A DNA stretch of 41,936 nucleotides, from the NCBI GenBank assembly GCA_001798595.1, contig MGSS01000132.1, forward strand, positions 1 through 41,936, given 5' to 3'. How positions within the stretch are numbered: the stretch's first letter is position 1; each line of letters begins with the position of its first letter. This DNA is from Deltaproteobacteria bacterium RIFCSPLOWO2_12_FULL_60_19. Its GTDB lineage: Bacteria; Desulfobacterota; Binatia; UBA9968. The notes under the pieces were generated by a model. That model ran no database searches and was not told the DNA's origin. It saw only the letters and a program-made list of their open reading frames with translations. A program made the translations under genes and the position numbers. Below are positions 15,506 to 23,787 of this stretch, one piece after another.

Positions 15506-16057
15506 ATGACTCGTTTGCCGAATGTTAAGCGCGATGATCTCTCGCCGGAGGATCAGAAGATCTGGGACCGCATCGCCGCCGTCCGCGTCGGCGTGCGCAC
15601 CGGAGCGGGCGGGCCGTTCGGGGTGTTGATGCACTTGCCGGCGCTCGCCGACCGCGTGGCCGCGTTGGAGGATTACTTTCGCTTCGACGCGGCGCTGCCC
15701 GCTGTGGATCGCGAGTTAGTGATTTTGGCCGCCGCGCGTGAGATGGGCGCGCGCTACGCCTGGGTGCGCCACGAGGCCCGGGGCCGCGAGGTCGGCACGC
15801 GAACGGAAGCGATCGAGACCGTGCGCGCCAACGGTTCCTTGGATAAACTCACGCCGCGCGAGCGGCTGTTGGTCGAGATCGTGCGGAGCCTGCTGCGCGA
15901 GCGACGGCTATCGGATGAGCTGTTCGCCCACGCTCTGGCCGAGCTGGGCCGCCAACAGCTTATCGAAACCGTTACGCTCACCGGCCACTACGGCCTGGTC
16001 GCGTTGGTCGTGAACGGATTCGACGTGCCGCCGCCGATAGGCAGCGTGACGTTTTGA
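15506..16057 (+). CDS. Carboxymuconolactone decarboxylase / AhpD-like fold protein without cysteines
   Basis: The 183-residue helical protein matches CMD-domain proteins (RELVILAAAREMGARYAWVRHE, then LGRQQLIETVTLTGHYGLVALVVNGF). The CxxC of peroxidase-type AhpD is absent; I see no cysteine in the protein, so a redox role is unlikely. A lactone or carboxylic-acid processing role would fit the catabolic cluster, but that is inference. The start has a long TAGGAGGAGGAG ribosome site. It is 11 nt from the amidase stop. Confidence 0.85.
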   Translation: MTRLPNVKRDDLSPEDQKIWDRIAAVRVGVRTGAGGPFGVLMHLPALADRVAALEDYFRFDAALPAVDRELVILAAAREMGARYAWVRHEARGREVGTRTEAIETVRANGSLDKLTPRERLLVEIVRSLLRERRLSDELFAHALAELGRQQLIETVTLTGHYGLVALVVNGFDVPPPIGSVTF

Positions 16058-16098
16058 GGGATGCGGGATGAAGGATAAGGGATAAAGGGGAAGCGCAC

Positions 16099-16125
16099 GG
16101 ATTTTTCCGAACACGAGCACGATTC
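16099..16125 (+). repeat. Fragment of the 151-bp repeat
   Basis: The last 27 bases of the 3148/7049 repeat (ending CACGAGCACGATTC) recur here with small changes, just before the ribosome site of the SDR gene. Confidence 0.7.
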
Positions 16126-16140
16126 AAAGGAGATCAAATC

Positions 16141-16869
16141 ATGCTTAAAGATAAAGTGGTGATCGTGACGGGCGGCGGCAAGGGAATCGGGCGGCACGCG
16201 GCCAGGACTTTCGCGCAGGAAAAGGCGAAAGTCGTGATCGCCGACGTCAACGGCGAATGGCTGCAGAAGACGGCGAGCGAGCTTGGCCGGCTAACCGAGA
16301 CTCTGGCGATCGACGCCGACGTGCGCGATGAAGTTGCGGTGAAAAAAATGGTCGACCAGGTCGTCAGCCGCTTCGGCCGGATCGACGTGCTGGTCAACAA
16401 CGCCGCCATCGTGCCGCACTTTGCCTGGGGAATCCCGCGCTGGCCGCGCATCCGCGATATGGAGAAAGATTTCTGGGACCGCGTCATACAGACCAATCTC
16501 GGCGGCACCTTTCTCTGCACCAAGCAGGTTTTGCCGCACATGGAGGCGAAAAAGTCGGGCCACGTCATCAACCTTTACGGCGGAGGCGGCCTCAAGCCGT
16601 TCGGCGCCTGCGCCTACAAGGCAACGAAGGAGGCGATCCGCGTCTTCACCCGCTATGTCGCCGAAGAAGCGCGGGAGTATAGTGTTTGCGTGGTGATTTT
16701 CTCGCCGGGCGTTCCCATCGCCACGGAAGGCGCGCCGGAGGAGGCGCTCAAGCGCCTGCCCGGCCCCGAGATTTTAGGAAAGGGCTTCGTCCTCGCGGCC
16801 GAGCTTCCCATGGATCAATCCGGCCAGTGCTTCGCTCACGAAAACGGCAAGCTGGTGATTGAGACCTAG
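16141..16869 (+). CDS. Short-chain dehydrogenase/reductase (SDR), atypical active site
   Basis: The 242-residue classical-length SDR has the nucleotide motif TGGGKGIG at 10-17 and NNAA in the fourth strand. The YxxxK pair lies in ACAYKATKEAIRVF. The catalytic serine expected 13 residues before the tyrosine is replaced: that stretch reads NLYGGGGLKPFG, with tyrosine at the position. It may have altered or no activity. AAGGAG precedes the ATG. It lies in the rightward catabolic cluster between the CMD-like and MFS genes. Confidence 0.88.
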   Translation: MLKDKVVIVTGGGKGIGRHAARTFAQEKAKVVIADVNGEWLQKTASELGRLTETLAIDADVRDEVAVKKMVDQVVSRFGRIDVLVNNAAIVPHFAWGIPRWPRIRDMEKDFWDRVIQTNLGGTFLCTKQVLPHMEAKKSGHVINLYGGGGLKPFGACAYKATKEAIRVFTRYVAEEAREYSVCVVIFSPGVPIATEGAPEEALKRLPGPEILGKGFVLAAELPMDQSGQCFAHENGKLVIET

Positions 16870-16909
16870 CCCGGCACACACACAGAATCCTCTCGACACG
16901 ATCGACTCC

Positions 16910-18091
16910 ATGACAACCACCAAACCCGATTCCATCTGGACCCCCGCCTTCGCTCTTCTGTGTCTGGCGCAGTTTCTGGGCTACGCGCAGCACTTCATCC
17001 TCACGCCAGCGTTTCCGCTCTACGTCACCCATCTCGGCGGGTCGCCGTTCGTCGTCGGCTTGGTCCTGGCCTCTTTCGCCGTCACCAGCGTGATCTTTCG
17101 GCCGCTGATCGGCCACTGGGTCGATCGCTGGAACGAGGCGGGAGTGATGGTTTCGGGCATGCTCCTTCAAGGCGCCAGCACGTTCTTGTGCTATCTCCCT
17201 TTCGTCGAGGCCTCGATGCTCGCCAACGGCCTCAGAGGCGTCGGCTGGGCGGGCTTCAACACCGGCGGCTACGCGCTCCTGGCGCTCAGCGCGCCCAGCG
17301 AGCGGCGCGGCGAGGCTTCGGGTTATTACAGCGGCGTCCAGAGCAGCGCCACGATCCTGTTTCCCGCCGTGGCGCTGTGGTTGATCGATGCGCCGTTCGG
17401 GGGCTTCGGAGTGACGTTTTTTGCGGCCTCGGCGCTGCCGCTCATCGGCGCGGCCGTCGGCGCGCTGTTGACGCGCACCGCGCGCCGCCCGAGTCACGAC
17501 ACGCATTCCAACGAATCGAAGTCCGCGCAGGCCGCAGGCGAAGCGTTCTGGGACCGCGCGGTGCTCCTCCCCTCGGCGCTGCTCTTCTGCGTCCAGCTCA
17601 CGATCCCGGCGGCCACCAGCTTTCTCGTCCTCTACGCCAAAGAGATCGGCGTCGGCAACGTAGAGTGGTATTTCGTGGTGAGCGGGATCACGAGCCTGAT
17701 CGCCAGGCCGCTGCTCGGCCGCTTCTCCGACAAGATCGGGCGCGGCCGCTCGCTTGCGGCGGGCTTTGCGTGCCAGGTCGTAGCCCTGCTCCTGCTGGTC
17801 TGGGCGTCCGGCCTCATGGGGCTGGTGATTTCGGGCATACTCTACATGCTCGGCGCCGGCGTCGGCGGCGCGACGACACTGGCGCTCGCCATGGAACGGG
17901 CAAGCCCCGATCGTCGGGGCCGGGCGATGGCGATGTTTTCCGTCGCCTTTCCGCTAAGCGCCGGAGTCGGCGCGCTGCTGACCGGAAGCGCAGTCGAATT
18001 GACAGGTTACTTCGGCATGTTTCTCCTCGCCGCCGGCTTCGCGGCCGCCGGCCTCGCCCTCACGCTCGCCAAGTTGTCAAGTCTCAGGTAG
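16910..18091 (+). CDS. Major facilitator superfamily transporter
   Basis: The 393-residue protein has about twelve hydrophobic segments and both copies of MFS motif A: GHWVDRWNEAG after TM2 and GRFSDKIGRGR after TM8. A central loop (RTARRPSHDTHSNES) separates the two halves. It is probably an inner-membrane exporter or substrate importer for the catabolic cluster; direction and substrate are unknown. ATG 16910 is preferred; an upstream TTG overlaps the SDR gene. No strong ribosome site is visible, so coupling to the SDR gene is possible. Confidence 0.88.
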   Translation: MTTTKPDSIWTPAFALLCLAQFLGYAQHFILTPAFPLYVTHLGGSPFVVGLVLASFAVTSVIFRPLIGHWVDRWNEAGVMVSGMLLQGASTFLCYLPFVEASMLANGLRGVGWAGFNTGGYALLALSAPSERRGEASGYYSGVQSSATILFPAVALWLIDAPFGGFGVTFFAASALPLIGAAVGALLTRTARRPSHDTHSNESKSAQAAGEAFWDRAVLLPSALLFCVQLTIPAATSFLVLYAKEIGVGNVEWYFVVSGITSLIARPLLGRFSDKIGRGRSLAAGFACQVVALLLLVWASGLMGLVISGILYMLGAGVGGATTLALAMERASPDRRGRAMAMFSVAFPLSAGVGALLTGSAVELTGYFGMFLLAAGFAAAGLALTLAKLSSLR

Positions 18092-18334
18092 AGCCGAGTT
18101 GTCACCAGACTGACTCGCTAAACCCGCCGGGACGCCTGGCGTAAATGAGTCAACGTTTGACAGCTTTGTACAACTCCCGCTGATCGAGACTGCAAACATC
18201 CCCTCCTGCACGGCGCGGTGCTCGCGCAACTCCTTGATATATCGAGCTTCTCGTACAAGCCGTAGGCTCGGCCTCTCCTCGGAATGAAGATTGCAAGAGA
18301 CATTGAAGCGATCCGCCGGGCAGAGGAGAACCCC

Positions 18335-19876
18335 ATGCGAGATCAAGAAGCGCGCTACACGGAAGTCATCAAACTATTCGGCCTGGTCTTAAACCAGTAT
18401 CGCCTGTACTCCGAACGCCACCCTGCCGCGCAACTCGCGGTGCAAAATTTTCAGGCCAGACTTGAGGCGATCCTGGCTCAGGAATCTACTTTCACCTTGG
18501 GCGCCGCCGGGAGACGCCTGATCGTCAACGACCTGCCGCTGGACGCCAAACAGAACGGCATTGCCGGGTTGCAGAAAGACTACGAGCGGTTGGCTATCGA
18601 GAGCCTGACCTTCGAGCAGGGGTCGAGCGGCGACGAGATCGTCGCTTTTTTCAAATTGATGGCGTTGCCGCCGAAGAACCTCCAGGAGAAGGGCGGATTT
18701 GCCCGGGCCTTTGCCGCGGCGAACTTGCCGCATGTTCGACTCGGAACGATCCGTTATCTGGCGGTCGGAGAAAACGACACCGTGGTGGAGAACGCCGAGG
18801 AGAAAGCTCCCGCGAAGCAGCCGCGCAGAATTGAAAAAATGGACGAGGCGATCGAGCGTTGCCTTACAGGCTCCTCGGACGACGTCACCTTTGACCTCGA
18901 ACGGCTCGGCTACGAGCTGGAGCGAAACCCCAAAGGCGTCGCGCAGGCGATGGTGCGCCGCTCCCTGCAGATGGACATGCTGAAAATCATTGTGAAGGCG
19001 GTGGAGAGTTTTCTCGAGGAGCGGCTCGCGCCGCTTTATCTCCATCAGGGGAGGGATCTGTCGCAACCGATCTACGCGCTCGTCAGGGAGTTCAAGAATG
19101 CCCTGAAGGAGGCGGGAATTAAGAGAACCGGCGACCTGGTTTTTCCGCTGGAGCGCTGCGCCGATACGGCCAAAGTGGAGCTGATGGTCAAGGCCTATAG
19201 GGAGGGCGATCAACAGGCCCTGGAGAACAGCGCCCGGCTGTGCCGCAAAGGGGCCCGCGAGCAGCTCAGGGAGAAGCTCGCCGACCTCGGCGCCGAGGGA
19301 GCGGTTTTCGACCGGCTCTTTCCCGAGACGGTGAAACGTAAGTCCCACAAAGTTTCTGTGCCCCTCGAAGAGCTGGAGGAGCTCCGCCGCATACGGGACC
19401 GCTTTGAGGAAGAGGTTGCCCTGCGAGTCGCGCAAAGGACGGAGGTTCTCCAACAGGAAAGGGCCAAAGCAGTGAGGGAGAAAGAACGGATGGCGGCTAT
19501 CCTCAGACACCTCGGGCAGGCGCTGGTGGTGGTGGACATCGACGGGAAAGTCGAATTTATGAACCCGGCGACGGAGAAGCTTCTCGGAATCAGGGAAGCG
19601 GACGGCAAGGGCGTCGCCCTGCGCGAGCTTTTGAAAGAGGAACATCTCCTGGTGTTGGCTAAGGATTCTCTCAACGGCGATAGCCGGGACGCGGTTCAAG
19701 AGATCGAGGTAACGAGCAAAAAGGACGAAACCCGCCAGATGCTCCAGCGGAGCGGCGTGGTCATCGAAACCAGGGACGGCGAGATCGTGGGAATGTTGTC
19801 GCTCCTGAACGACAGCGCCAAACAACAGAGGCCCGCTGAGCTAAAACCCGGACTTATGGCTGATGCCGGCAGCTGA
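18335..19876 (+). CDS. PAS-domain protein with long helical N-terminus
   Basis: The 513-residue protein has three parts. Residues 1 to about 330 are helical and of no family I recognise. A coiled coil follows (LEELEELRRIRDRFEEEVALRV), then a PAS domain beginning AILRHLGQALVVVDIDGKVEFMNPATEKLLG. No histidine kinase, GGDEF, methyl-accepting or sigma54-activator domain follows; the chain ends about 40 residues after the PAS core. It may pass signals by protein contact. The start ATG 18335 follows GAGGAG; an in-frame upstream ATG (18284) lacks a site. It has no obvious operon partner. Confidence 0.75.
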   Translation: MRDQEARYTEVIKLFGLVLNQYRLYSERHPAAQLAVQNFQARLEAILAQESTFTLGAAGRRLIVNDLPLDAKQNGIAGLQKDYERLAIESLTFEQGSSGDEIVAFFKLMALPPKNLQEKGGFARAFAAANLPHVRLGTIRYLAVGENDTVVENAEEKAPAKQPRRIEKMDEAIERCLTGSSDDVTFDLERLGYELERNPKGVAQAMVRRSLQMDMLKIIVKAVESFLEERLAPLYLHQGRDLSQPIYALVREFKNALKEAGIKRTGDLVFPLERCADTAKVELMVKAYREGDQQALENSARLCRKGAREQLREKLADLGAEGAVFDRLFPETVKRKSHKVSVPLEELEELRRIRDRFEEEVALRVAQRTEVLQQERAKAVREKERMAAILRHLGQALVVVDIDGKVEFMNPATEKLLGIREADGKGVALRELLKEEHLLVLAKDSLNGDSRDAVQEIEVTSKKDETRQMLQRSGVVIETRDGEIVGMLSLLNDSAKQQRPAELKPGLMADAGS

Positions 19877-19973
19877 TCCCGAGCGCCACTGCCCGGTTCC
19901 CATTCTCATCCCTCAGTCTTCCCCTTTTCCACGTTAGCGCCACGAACACGATACACGGCCACGACTTTTCCCC

Positions 19974-20002
19974 TTGACCCGAGGCGCGATTGCGCCTACT
20001 TT
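19974..20002 (+). promoter_or_regulatory. Sigma70-like promoter with palindromic spacer
   Basis: TTGACC at 19974-19979 and TACTTT at 19997-20002 are 17 bp apart. The spacer holds a perfect inverted repeat AGGCGC-GATT-GCGCCT (19982-19997), placed as an operator would be. It lies about 80 bp before the binding-protein gene at 20079. Confidence 0.45.
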
Positions 20003-20078
20003 GAAGGCGAAAACCGAGAATCAACTGGCCATGCAGAACGGCAAGTAAACAGCCCGCGGACAAAGGAAAGGATCAATC

Positions 20079-21065
20079 ATGCTGAGCAAATTGGCACGCG
20101 TCGTTTTTATTCTCTTCGTCCTTCCAGCGGCCGCTTTCGCGCAAGAAAATTACCTTATCGCCTACGGCGGCTTCGCCGGATTCCAGGCGCCGGTGTGGGC
20201 CGCCAAGGATCTTGGACTGTTCGCCAAATACGGCTTCAACGGCGAGGTGGTGATGGTCCCCGGCTCGACCCGCGAGATCCAGGCCCTGGTCGGAGGCAGC
20301 GTTCACTTCGCCCAGGTCGATGCGGTCACCACCGTCAATGCCGTCAACCAAGGGGCGGATATCGTCATGATCTCCGGCTCGCTCAACACCTTCCCGTTCA
20401 GCTTCGTCGCCCAAAAAGAGATTCGCAAGCCGGAAGATCTCGCCGGAAAAAAAATCGGCATCGTGGGCTTCGGCGGCGCCAACGAGCTGGCCGTGACGCT
20501 CGCTCTCAAGGAATGGAACGTCCCGCGCCAGTCGGTCACGATCATCCAAAGCGGCAGCGCTTCCACCCGCCTGGTCGCCCTCTCCGCCGGGGCGCTCGAC
20601 GCCACTGTGCTCGCCTATCCCGAGGTCGGCGAAGCCGTGCGCATGGGCATGAACATGCTGGCGCACATGCGCGACATGAAGACCGCGGCGTTTCCGATGA
20701 ACGTGATCGTCGTCCGCCGCTCCTTTCTGGAGAAGAACCGCGACGCGGTGAAGCGCTTCCAGCAGGCCTACGCCGAGGCCACACGGCAGTTCCAGACGAA
20801 CAAGGAAAAGGCGCTGGCGATCCTGGCGAAGCGCATGCAGCAGAAAAATCCCAAGGCGATCGAGGAGACCTACCAGTACGTCGCGCCCGGCTTCTCCTTC
20901 CCGACGCGGATATCGCACCAGGGGCTGCGCAACACGCTGGAGATGGCCGCGCAGCGGACTCCGGGCGCCAAGCCGGAAACTAATCTGGAAAAATTTCTCG
21001 ACGAAGGGACGCTCGACGAGCTGGAGAGAGAAGGCTTCTTTAAGAGGCTGGGCGGAAAAGGTTGA
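20079..21065 (+). CDS. NMT1/THI5-like ABC-type substrate-binding protein, secreted
   Basis: The 328-residue protein has an N-terminal signal peptide (KLARVVFILFVLPAAAFAQ, cleavage likely after AFA). The fold is that of the SsuA/THI5 group: WAAKDLGLFAKYGFNGE, then FAQVDAVTTVNAVNQGADI, DLAGKKIGIVGFGG and LSAGALDATVLAYPE. It should bind a small organic ligand in the periplasm for an ABC importer. No permease or ATPase gene is adjacent, so it must share components encoded elsewhere. AAAGGA precedes the ATG. Confidence 0.88.
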   Translation: MLSKLARVVFILFVLPAAAFAQENYLIAYGGFAGFQAPVWAAKDLGLFAKYGFNGEVVMVPGSTREIQALVGGSVHFAQVDAVTTVNAVNQGADIVMISGSLNTFPFSFVAQKEIRKPEDLAGKKIGIVGFGGANELAVTLALKEWNVPRQSVTIIQSGSASTRLVALSAGALDATVLAYPEVGEAVRMGMNMLAHMRDMKTAAFPMNVIVVRRSFLEKNRDAVKRFQQAYAEATRQFQTNKEKALAILAKRMQQKNPKAIEETYQYVAPGFSFPTRISHQGLRNTLEMAAQRTPGAKPETNLEKFLDEGTLDELEREGFFKRLGGKG

Positions 21066-21100
21066 CGGCGGGACTGTAACTTATATGGACAGTCCGCTGT

Positions 21101-21176
21101 GGTTCGACAAGTCTCACCACGAACGGCTTGTTTCTCGTCCGTTCGCCCTGAGCCCGTCGAAGGGTGAACGAAAGGG
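21101..21176 (+). repeat. Palindromic intergenic repeat (TTCGAC-type), copy 1
   Basis: A central hairpin (CGAACGG at 21120-21126, CCGTTCG at 21139-21145) is flanked by GTTCGACAAG...CTCACCA on the left and CCCTGAGC...GTCGAAGGGTGAAC on the right. It lies between convergent genes. It is the same family as 40823-40902, in opposite orientation, and shares its flanks with the 151-bp repeats. Confidence 0.75.
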
Positions 21177-21213
21177 GTTTCACCAGCTTGCGAGTTCAGT
21201 TAACTCTCCCCCG

Positions 21214-21579
21214 CTATACTGCGCGGGGACGCTTGGCGCCGTCGGGAACGTAAAGCTCCACGGAGACCGTGACCTTACGGTTTTCTTTTCCCTTCAAAAC
21301 CCCGACCCCGACGATCTGGCGCGTGATCTCCTCGCCACGGTCGTTGTGTACCGTGACCACGATGGCGTACTCGTAGCCCTCTGCGAGCGACGACTGTCTG
21401 AGGATGCCTTCGAGCCTGAGCGGCTGGAATGCGGCCACCGGCTCGCGCGCGCCGCGCACCGCCTCGAAGCGGAGAAAGTGGCCGCAGGCGGGGCAGGTAG
21501 CGGCGCTCTTGAGGATCGTGCCCTTACAATGCGGGCAGGTCCTGGTCTCCCCGCGGGCCGCGCCGCCGGGTATTTTCAT
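21214..21579 (-). CDS. Zinc-ribbon protein coupled to bactofilin
   Basis: The 121-residue protein starts with a zinc ribbon (CPHC at about 15-18, CPAC at 29-32). It is followed by a beta-rich domain (YEYAIVVTVHNDRGEEITRQIVGV, then NRKVTVSVELYVPD) that looks like a FxLYD/immunoglobulin-like fold. The function is unknown. Its ATG overlaps the bactofilin stop as ATGA, a sign of coupled translation and probably joint function. Confidence 0.75.
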   Translation of the reverse strand: MKIPGGAARGETRTCPHCKGTILKSAATCPACGHFLRFEAVRGAREPVAAFQPLRLEGILRQSSLAEGYEYAIVVTVHNDRGEEITRQIVGVGVLKGKENRKVTVSVELYVPDGAKRPRAV

Positions 21580-22115
21580 ACAAAGGGCCTGGCTTCACTG
21601 GGCCGGGCGTCGCTTTTCTCGGCCGGTTTCTTGGTCTCCACCCTCTTCACCTCCCTCGCCTCCTTCAGCTCCCCCTCTTCCCAGCCGAACTCGACCTTGC
21701 CGCGCATGCGCGAGCCGGCGGCCACAGTCAGCTGTTTGGCCCTCAGGTCGCCCACCAGCTGGCAGGTTTCGAGGAGATTGACTTGATTCGAGGCGTGGAT
21801 GTTCCCAACCACATCTCCACCAAGGGTGACGGTCTCCGCGCTGACCTCGCCGCTCACGTGGGCGCCCTGGTCGATGATCAGATTGCCTTTCACCCGGACA
21901 TCCCCCTTAAAGCTGCCTGCCAGCCGGACGTCCCCTTCCCCCTCGATCTTCCCTTCGATCGTCAGCCCCACGCCGATGACCGACTCTTTCCGCGCGCCTT
22001 GCGCCGGCTGCGTATAGGAACGCGGAGGAGTCTCCACGACGGGCGGCGATGCGCTCGGCGGCTGCGTCTCGCCGGTGATCGGGTCGATCCTCATCGATTC
22101 TTTCCACATGGCCAT
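21576..22115 (-). CDS. Bactofilin (polymer-forming cytoskeletal protein)
   Basis: The 179-residue protein has the bactofilin beta-helix core at about 45-145 (GLTIEGKIEGEGDVRLAGSF, then KGNLIIDQGAHVSGEVSAET). Flexible proline-rich N-terminal and charged C-terminal tails flank it. Bactofilins self-assemble into filaments at the inner membrane and help place envelope machinery. A GGGGGG stretch precedes the ATG; a second ATG two codons later is also possible. It overlaps the zinc-ribbon gene downstream. Confidence 0.9.
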   Translation of the reverse strand: MAMWKESMRIDPITGETQPPSASPPVVETPPRSYTQPAQGARKESVIGVGLTIEGKIEGEGDVRLAGSFKGDVRVKGNLIIDQGAHVSGEVSAETVTLGGDVVGNIHASNQVNLLETCQLVGDLRAKQLTVAAGSRMRGKVEFGWEEGELKEAREVKRVETKKPAEKSDARPSEARPFV

Positions 22116-22508
22116 ACAAGTCCCCCCTTTTCTCGGAAAATTTTACTGCGCCTCTCGTTGGTTAAACGTATGATTTGCAGGCAAAAGGCATACCAAACCC
22201 ACGGTGCTCCTGTCAACGGCCTTAGAAGCGCGATTGCAAACTTTCAATCGAGCCAAGCTTCGCCGCTCTTTCGGTGAGTTAGGCGAGCGTGAGAGAATTT
22301 CTTGGCGCAGCGCGGCCGAAGCCGCAAGAAATTGTTCGAGAGCGCCGGCGAAGAGAAATTACCGGGCGAATAGGAAAAATTACCGTAGTGCGCGCTCAAT
22401 ACCGAGCGCTCATGACACAAAACAGGAAAGTCGTGTGCCAAAGTCGGTCACAGGCTCTAAATATCAAGCGGTTCACCCGCCGCAGGTCTGGCCGTTTTTT
22501 GTTTGGGG
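22116..22508. other. Long divergent intergenic region with hairpins
   Basis: This gap between the leftward bactofilin gene and the rightward TRAP genes holds no convincing gene. It contains an inverted repeat AATTTCTT (22296-22303) / AAGAAATT (22326-22333) enclosing GCGGC-CGAA-GCCGC (22312-22325). A second hairpin is GCGCTC (22392-22397) / GAGCGC (22404-22409). Neither is followed by a T-run, so leader or operator roles fit better than termination. There is also a short direct repeat of AAATTACCG near 22360 and 22378. Confidence 0.45.
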
Positions 22509-22538
22509 TTGACCTCGATACCAAAGGTGTCCTATCTT
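22509..22538 (+). promoter_or_regulatory. Sigma70-like promoter for the TRAP operon
   Basis: TTGACC at 22509-22514 and TATCTT at 22533-22538 are 18 bp apart, ending 45 bp before the binding-protein start codon. Confidence 0.5.
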
Positions 22539-22582
22539 CGGGGCCGCTTTAGAATCGGATGCGCAAAAGGAGGGTGCTTTGT

Positions 22583-23629
22583 ATGAAGCCAAGAAAGCTT
22601 CGTTTCACGGCTCTCGTCGTCCTCTGGATCCTGGTTGGGACACTGCTTGATCCTGCGCCTGCGCTCCTGGGCGCTAAGATCGACTGCGGCCCGGTCACAA
22701 ACAGCGCCGCCGACCTGCCGCGCATCGCGGCTATCGCCACCAATCCGGCGGGGACCGGCGCTCACGCCATCGCCGCCTCGCTGGCTGCGGTAGGCAGCAA
22801 GGCCACGCCGATCTCCGTCAGAGTGCAGTCCTACAACGGCCCGAACGCGTGGATGCCGCTGCTGCAGAACGCCGAGGTGGAATTCGGCATCATGAATATC
22901 CTTGACGCCTATATGGCCATGGCCGGAACCGGCGGCTATGGAAAGCCTTTCCCCGCCGTCCGGGTGGTTTCCGGCGGCGTGTTTCCTTTCACGGTCGGAA
23001 TTCTCGTTCGGGATAAGTCCGACATCAAGCAGTTCACCGATCTCAAAGGCAAGCGGATGGCATGGGATTACGGCGGCCATGCGATCAACCAGACCTGGGT
23101 GGAAGCGATGCTGGAGGCCAGCGGGCTCAAGCCCGCCGATGTCGTCCAGGTGCGCGTGTCTAATCTAAACGACGGCGTGCGGGGCGTGGCCGAAGGGAAG
23201 ATCGACGCCAGCATCACGGGCATCGGCATCGCCGTGGTCGAGGAGGCCAACGCCACCGAGCCTATCCGGTTGCTGAGCATGCCGACGACCGACGGCGCAA
23301 AGGCCGTGCTTGCAAGGTATGGCGCCTCCGTCGTCAAGCAACCCCAGGCCACGGGCGTTAAGAGCGAAACCTACGTCGTGGGCTATCCGCTTCAACTGGT
23401 AGGCTCGACCAAGGTGAGCGAAAAGACCGTCTACACCCTGGTCAAGGCGTGGTGGGAGAACATGGCGGAACTCCAGACCAAGCATCCGCTGTTCAAGCAG
23501 TGGACTAAAGAGACGCAGGCGATCGCGAATTTTACCGTCCCCTATCATCCGGGGGCGATCAAGTTCTACAAAGAGATGGGGATTTGGACGGCCAAGCATG
23601 ACGCTCATCTCAAGGCGATCTGCGGGTAG
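22583..23629 (+). CDS. TAXI-family TRAP transporter solute-binding protein
   Basis: The 348-residue protein has a signal peptide (LRFTALVVLWILVGTLL then an ALLGA-like site). It carries typical TAXI blocks: NPAGTGAHAIAASLAAV, AEVEFGIMNILDAYMAM, VRVVSGGVFPFTVGILVRD and EGKIDASITGIGIAVVEE. TAXI proteins deliver organic acids to TRAP permeases in the periplasm, and the adjacent fused permease gene fits this. ATG 22583 follows AAAAGGAGG. The ligand is unknown. Confidence 0.92.
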   Translation: MKPRKLRFTALVVLWILVGTLLDPAPALLGAKIDCGPVTNSAADLPRIAAIATNPAGTGAHAIAASLAAVGSKATPISVRVQSYNGPNAWMPLLQNAEVEFGIMNILDAYMAMAGTGGYGKPFPAVRVVSGGVFPFTVGILVRDKSDIKQFTDLKGKRMAWDYGGHAINQTWVEAMLEASGLKPADVVQVRVSNLNDGVRGVAEGKIDASITGIGIAVVEEANATEPIRLLSMPTTDGAKAVLARYGASVVKQPQATGVKSETYVVGYPLQLVGSTKVSEKTVYTLVKAWWENMAELQTKHPLFKQWTKETQAIANFTVPYHPGAIKFYKEMGIWTAKHDAHLKAICG

Positions 23630-23641
23630 GAGCGTGTCGAA

Positions 23642-23787
23642 CCACCGCCCGCCTGGTGGTCTCTCGGAGGGCCGATGCGTGGGACGAGGAGTATCAACCG
23701 TACCTCCCGGTTACTCTTATCTCGTCGGAGCAGCGTGACATCGATGTATCGCGTCGGCCCGGAGAGAGATGGCCAGGCGGGCGGTGG
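23642..23787 (+). repeat. Structured hairpin element (family S), copy B, inside the TRAP operon
   Basis: The ends are perfect 15-bp inverted repeats: CCACCGCCCGCCTGG at 23642-23656 and CCAGGCGGGCGGTGG at 23773-23787. Inside, TCTCTC and GGGCCGATGCG pair with CGCGTCGGCCC and GAGAGA. GACGAG pairs with CTCGTC, GAGTA with TACTC, and AACCG with CGGTT around a TACCTCC loop. The whole thus folds into one long branched hairpin. It fills the gap between the binding-protein stop and the permease start. Confidence 0.8.

Noticed and set aside
16960-18144. Plus-strand 394-codon frame overlapping the MFS gene
   Set aside because: It is rich in arginine and alanine with no membrane segments. It is a shifted frame of the transporter gene.
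18389-19825. Minus-strand open frame of 478 codons opposite the PAS protein
   Set aside because: The plus strand encodes a clear PAS domain and coiled coil with a good start. The antisense frame has no recognisable domain.
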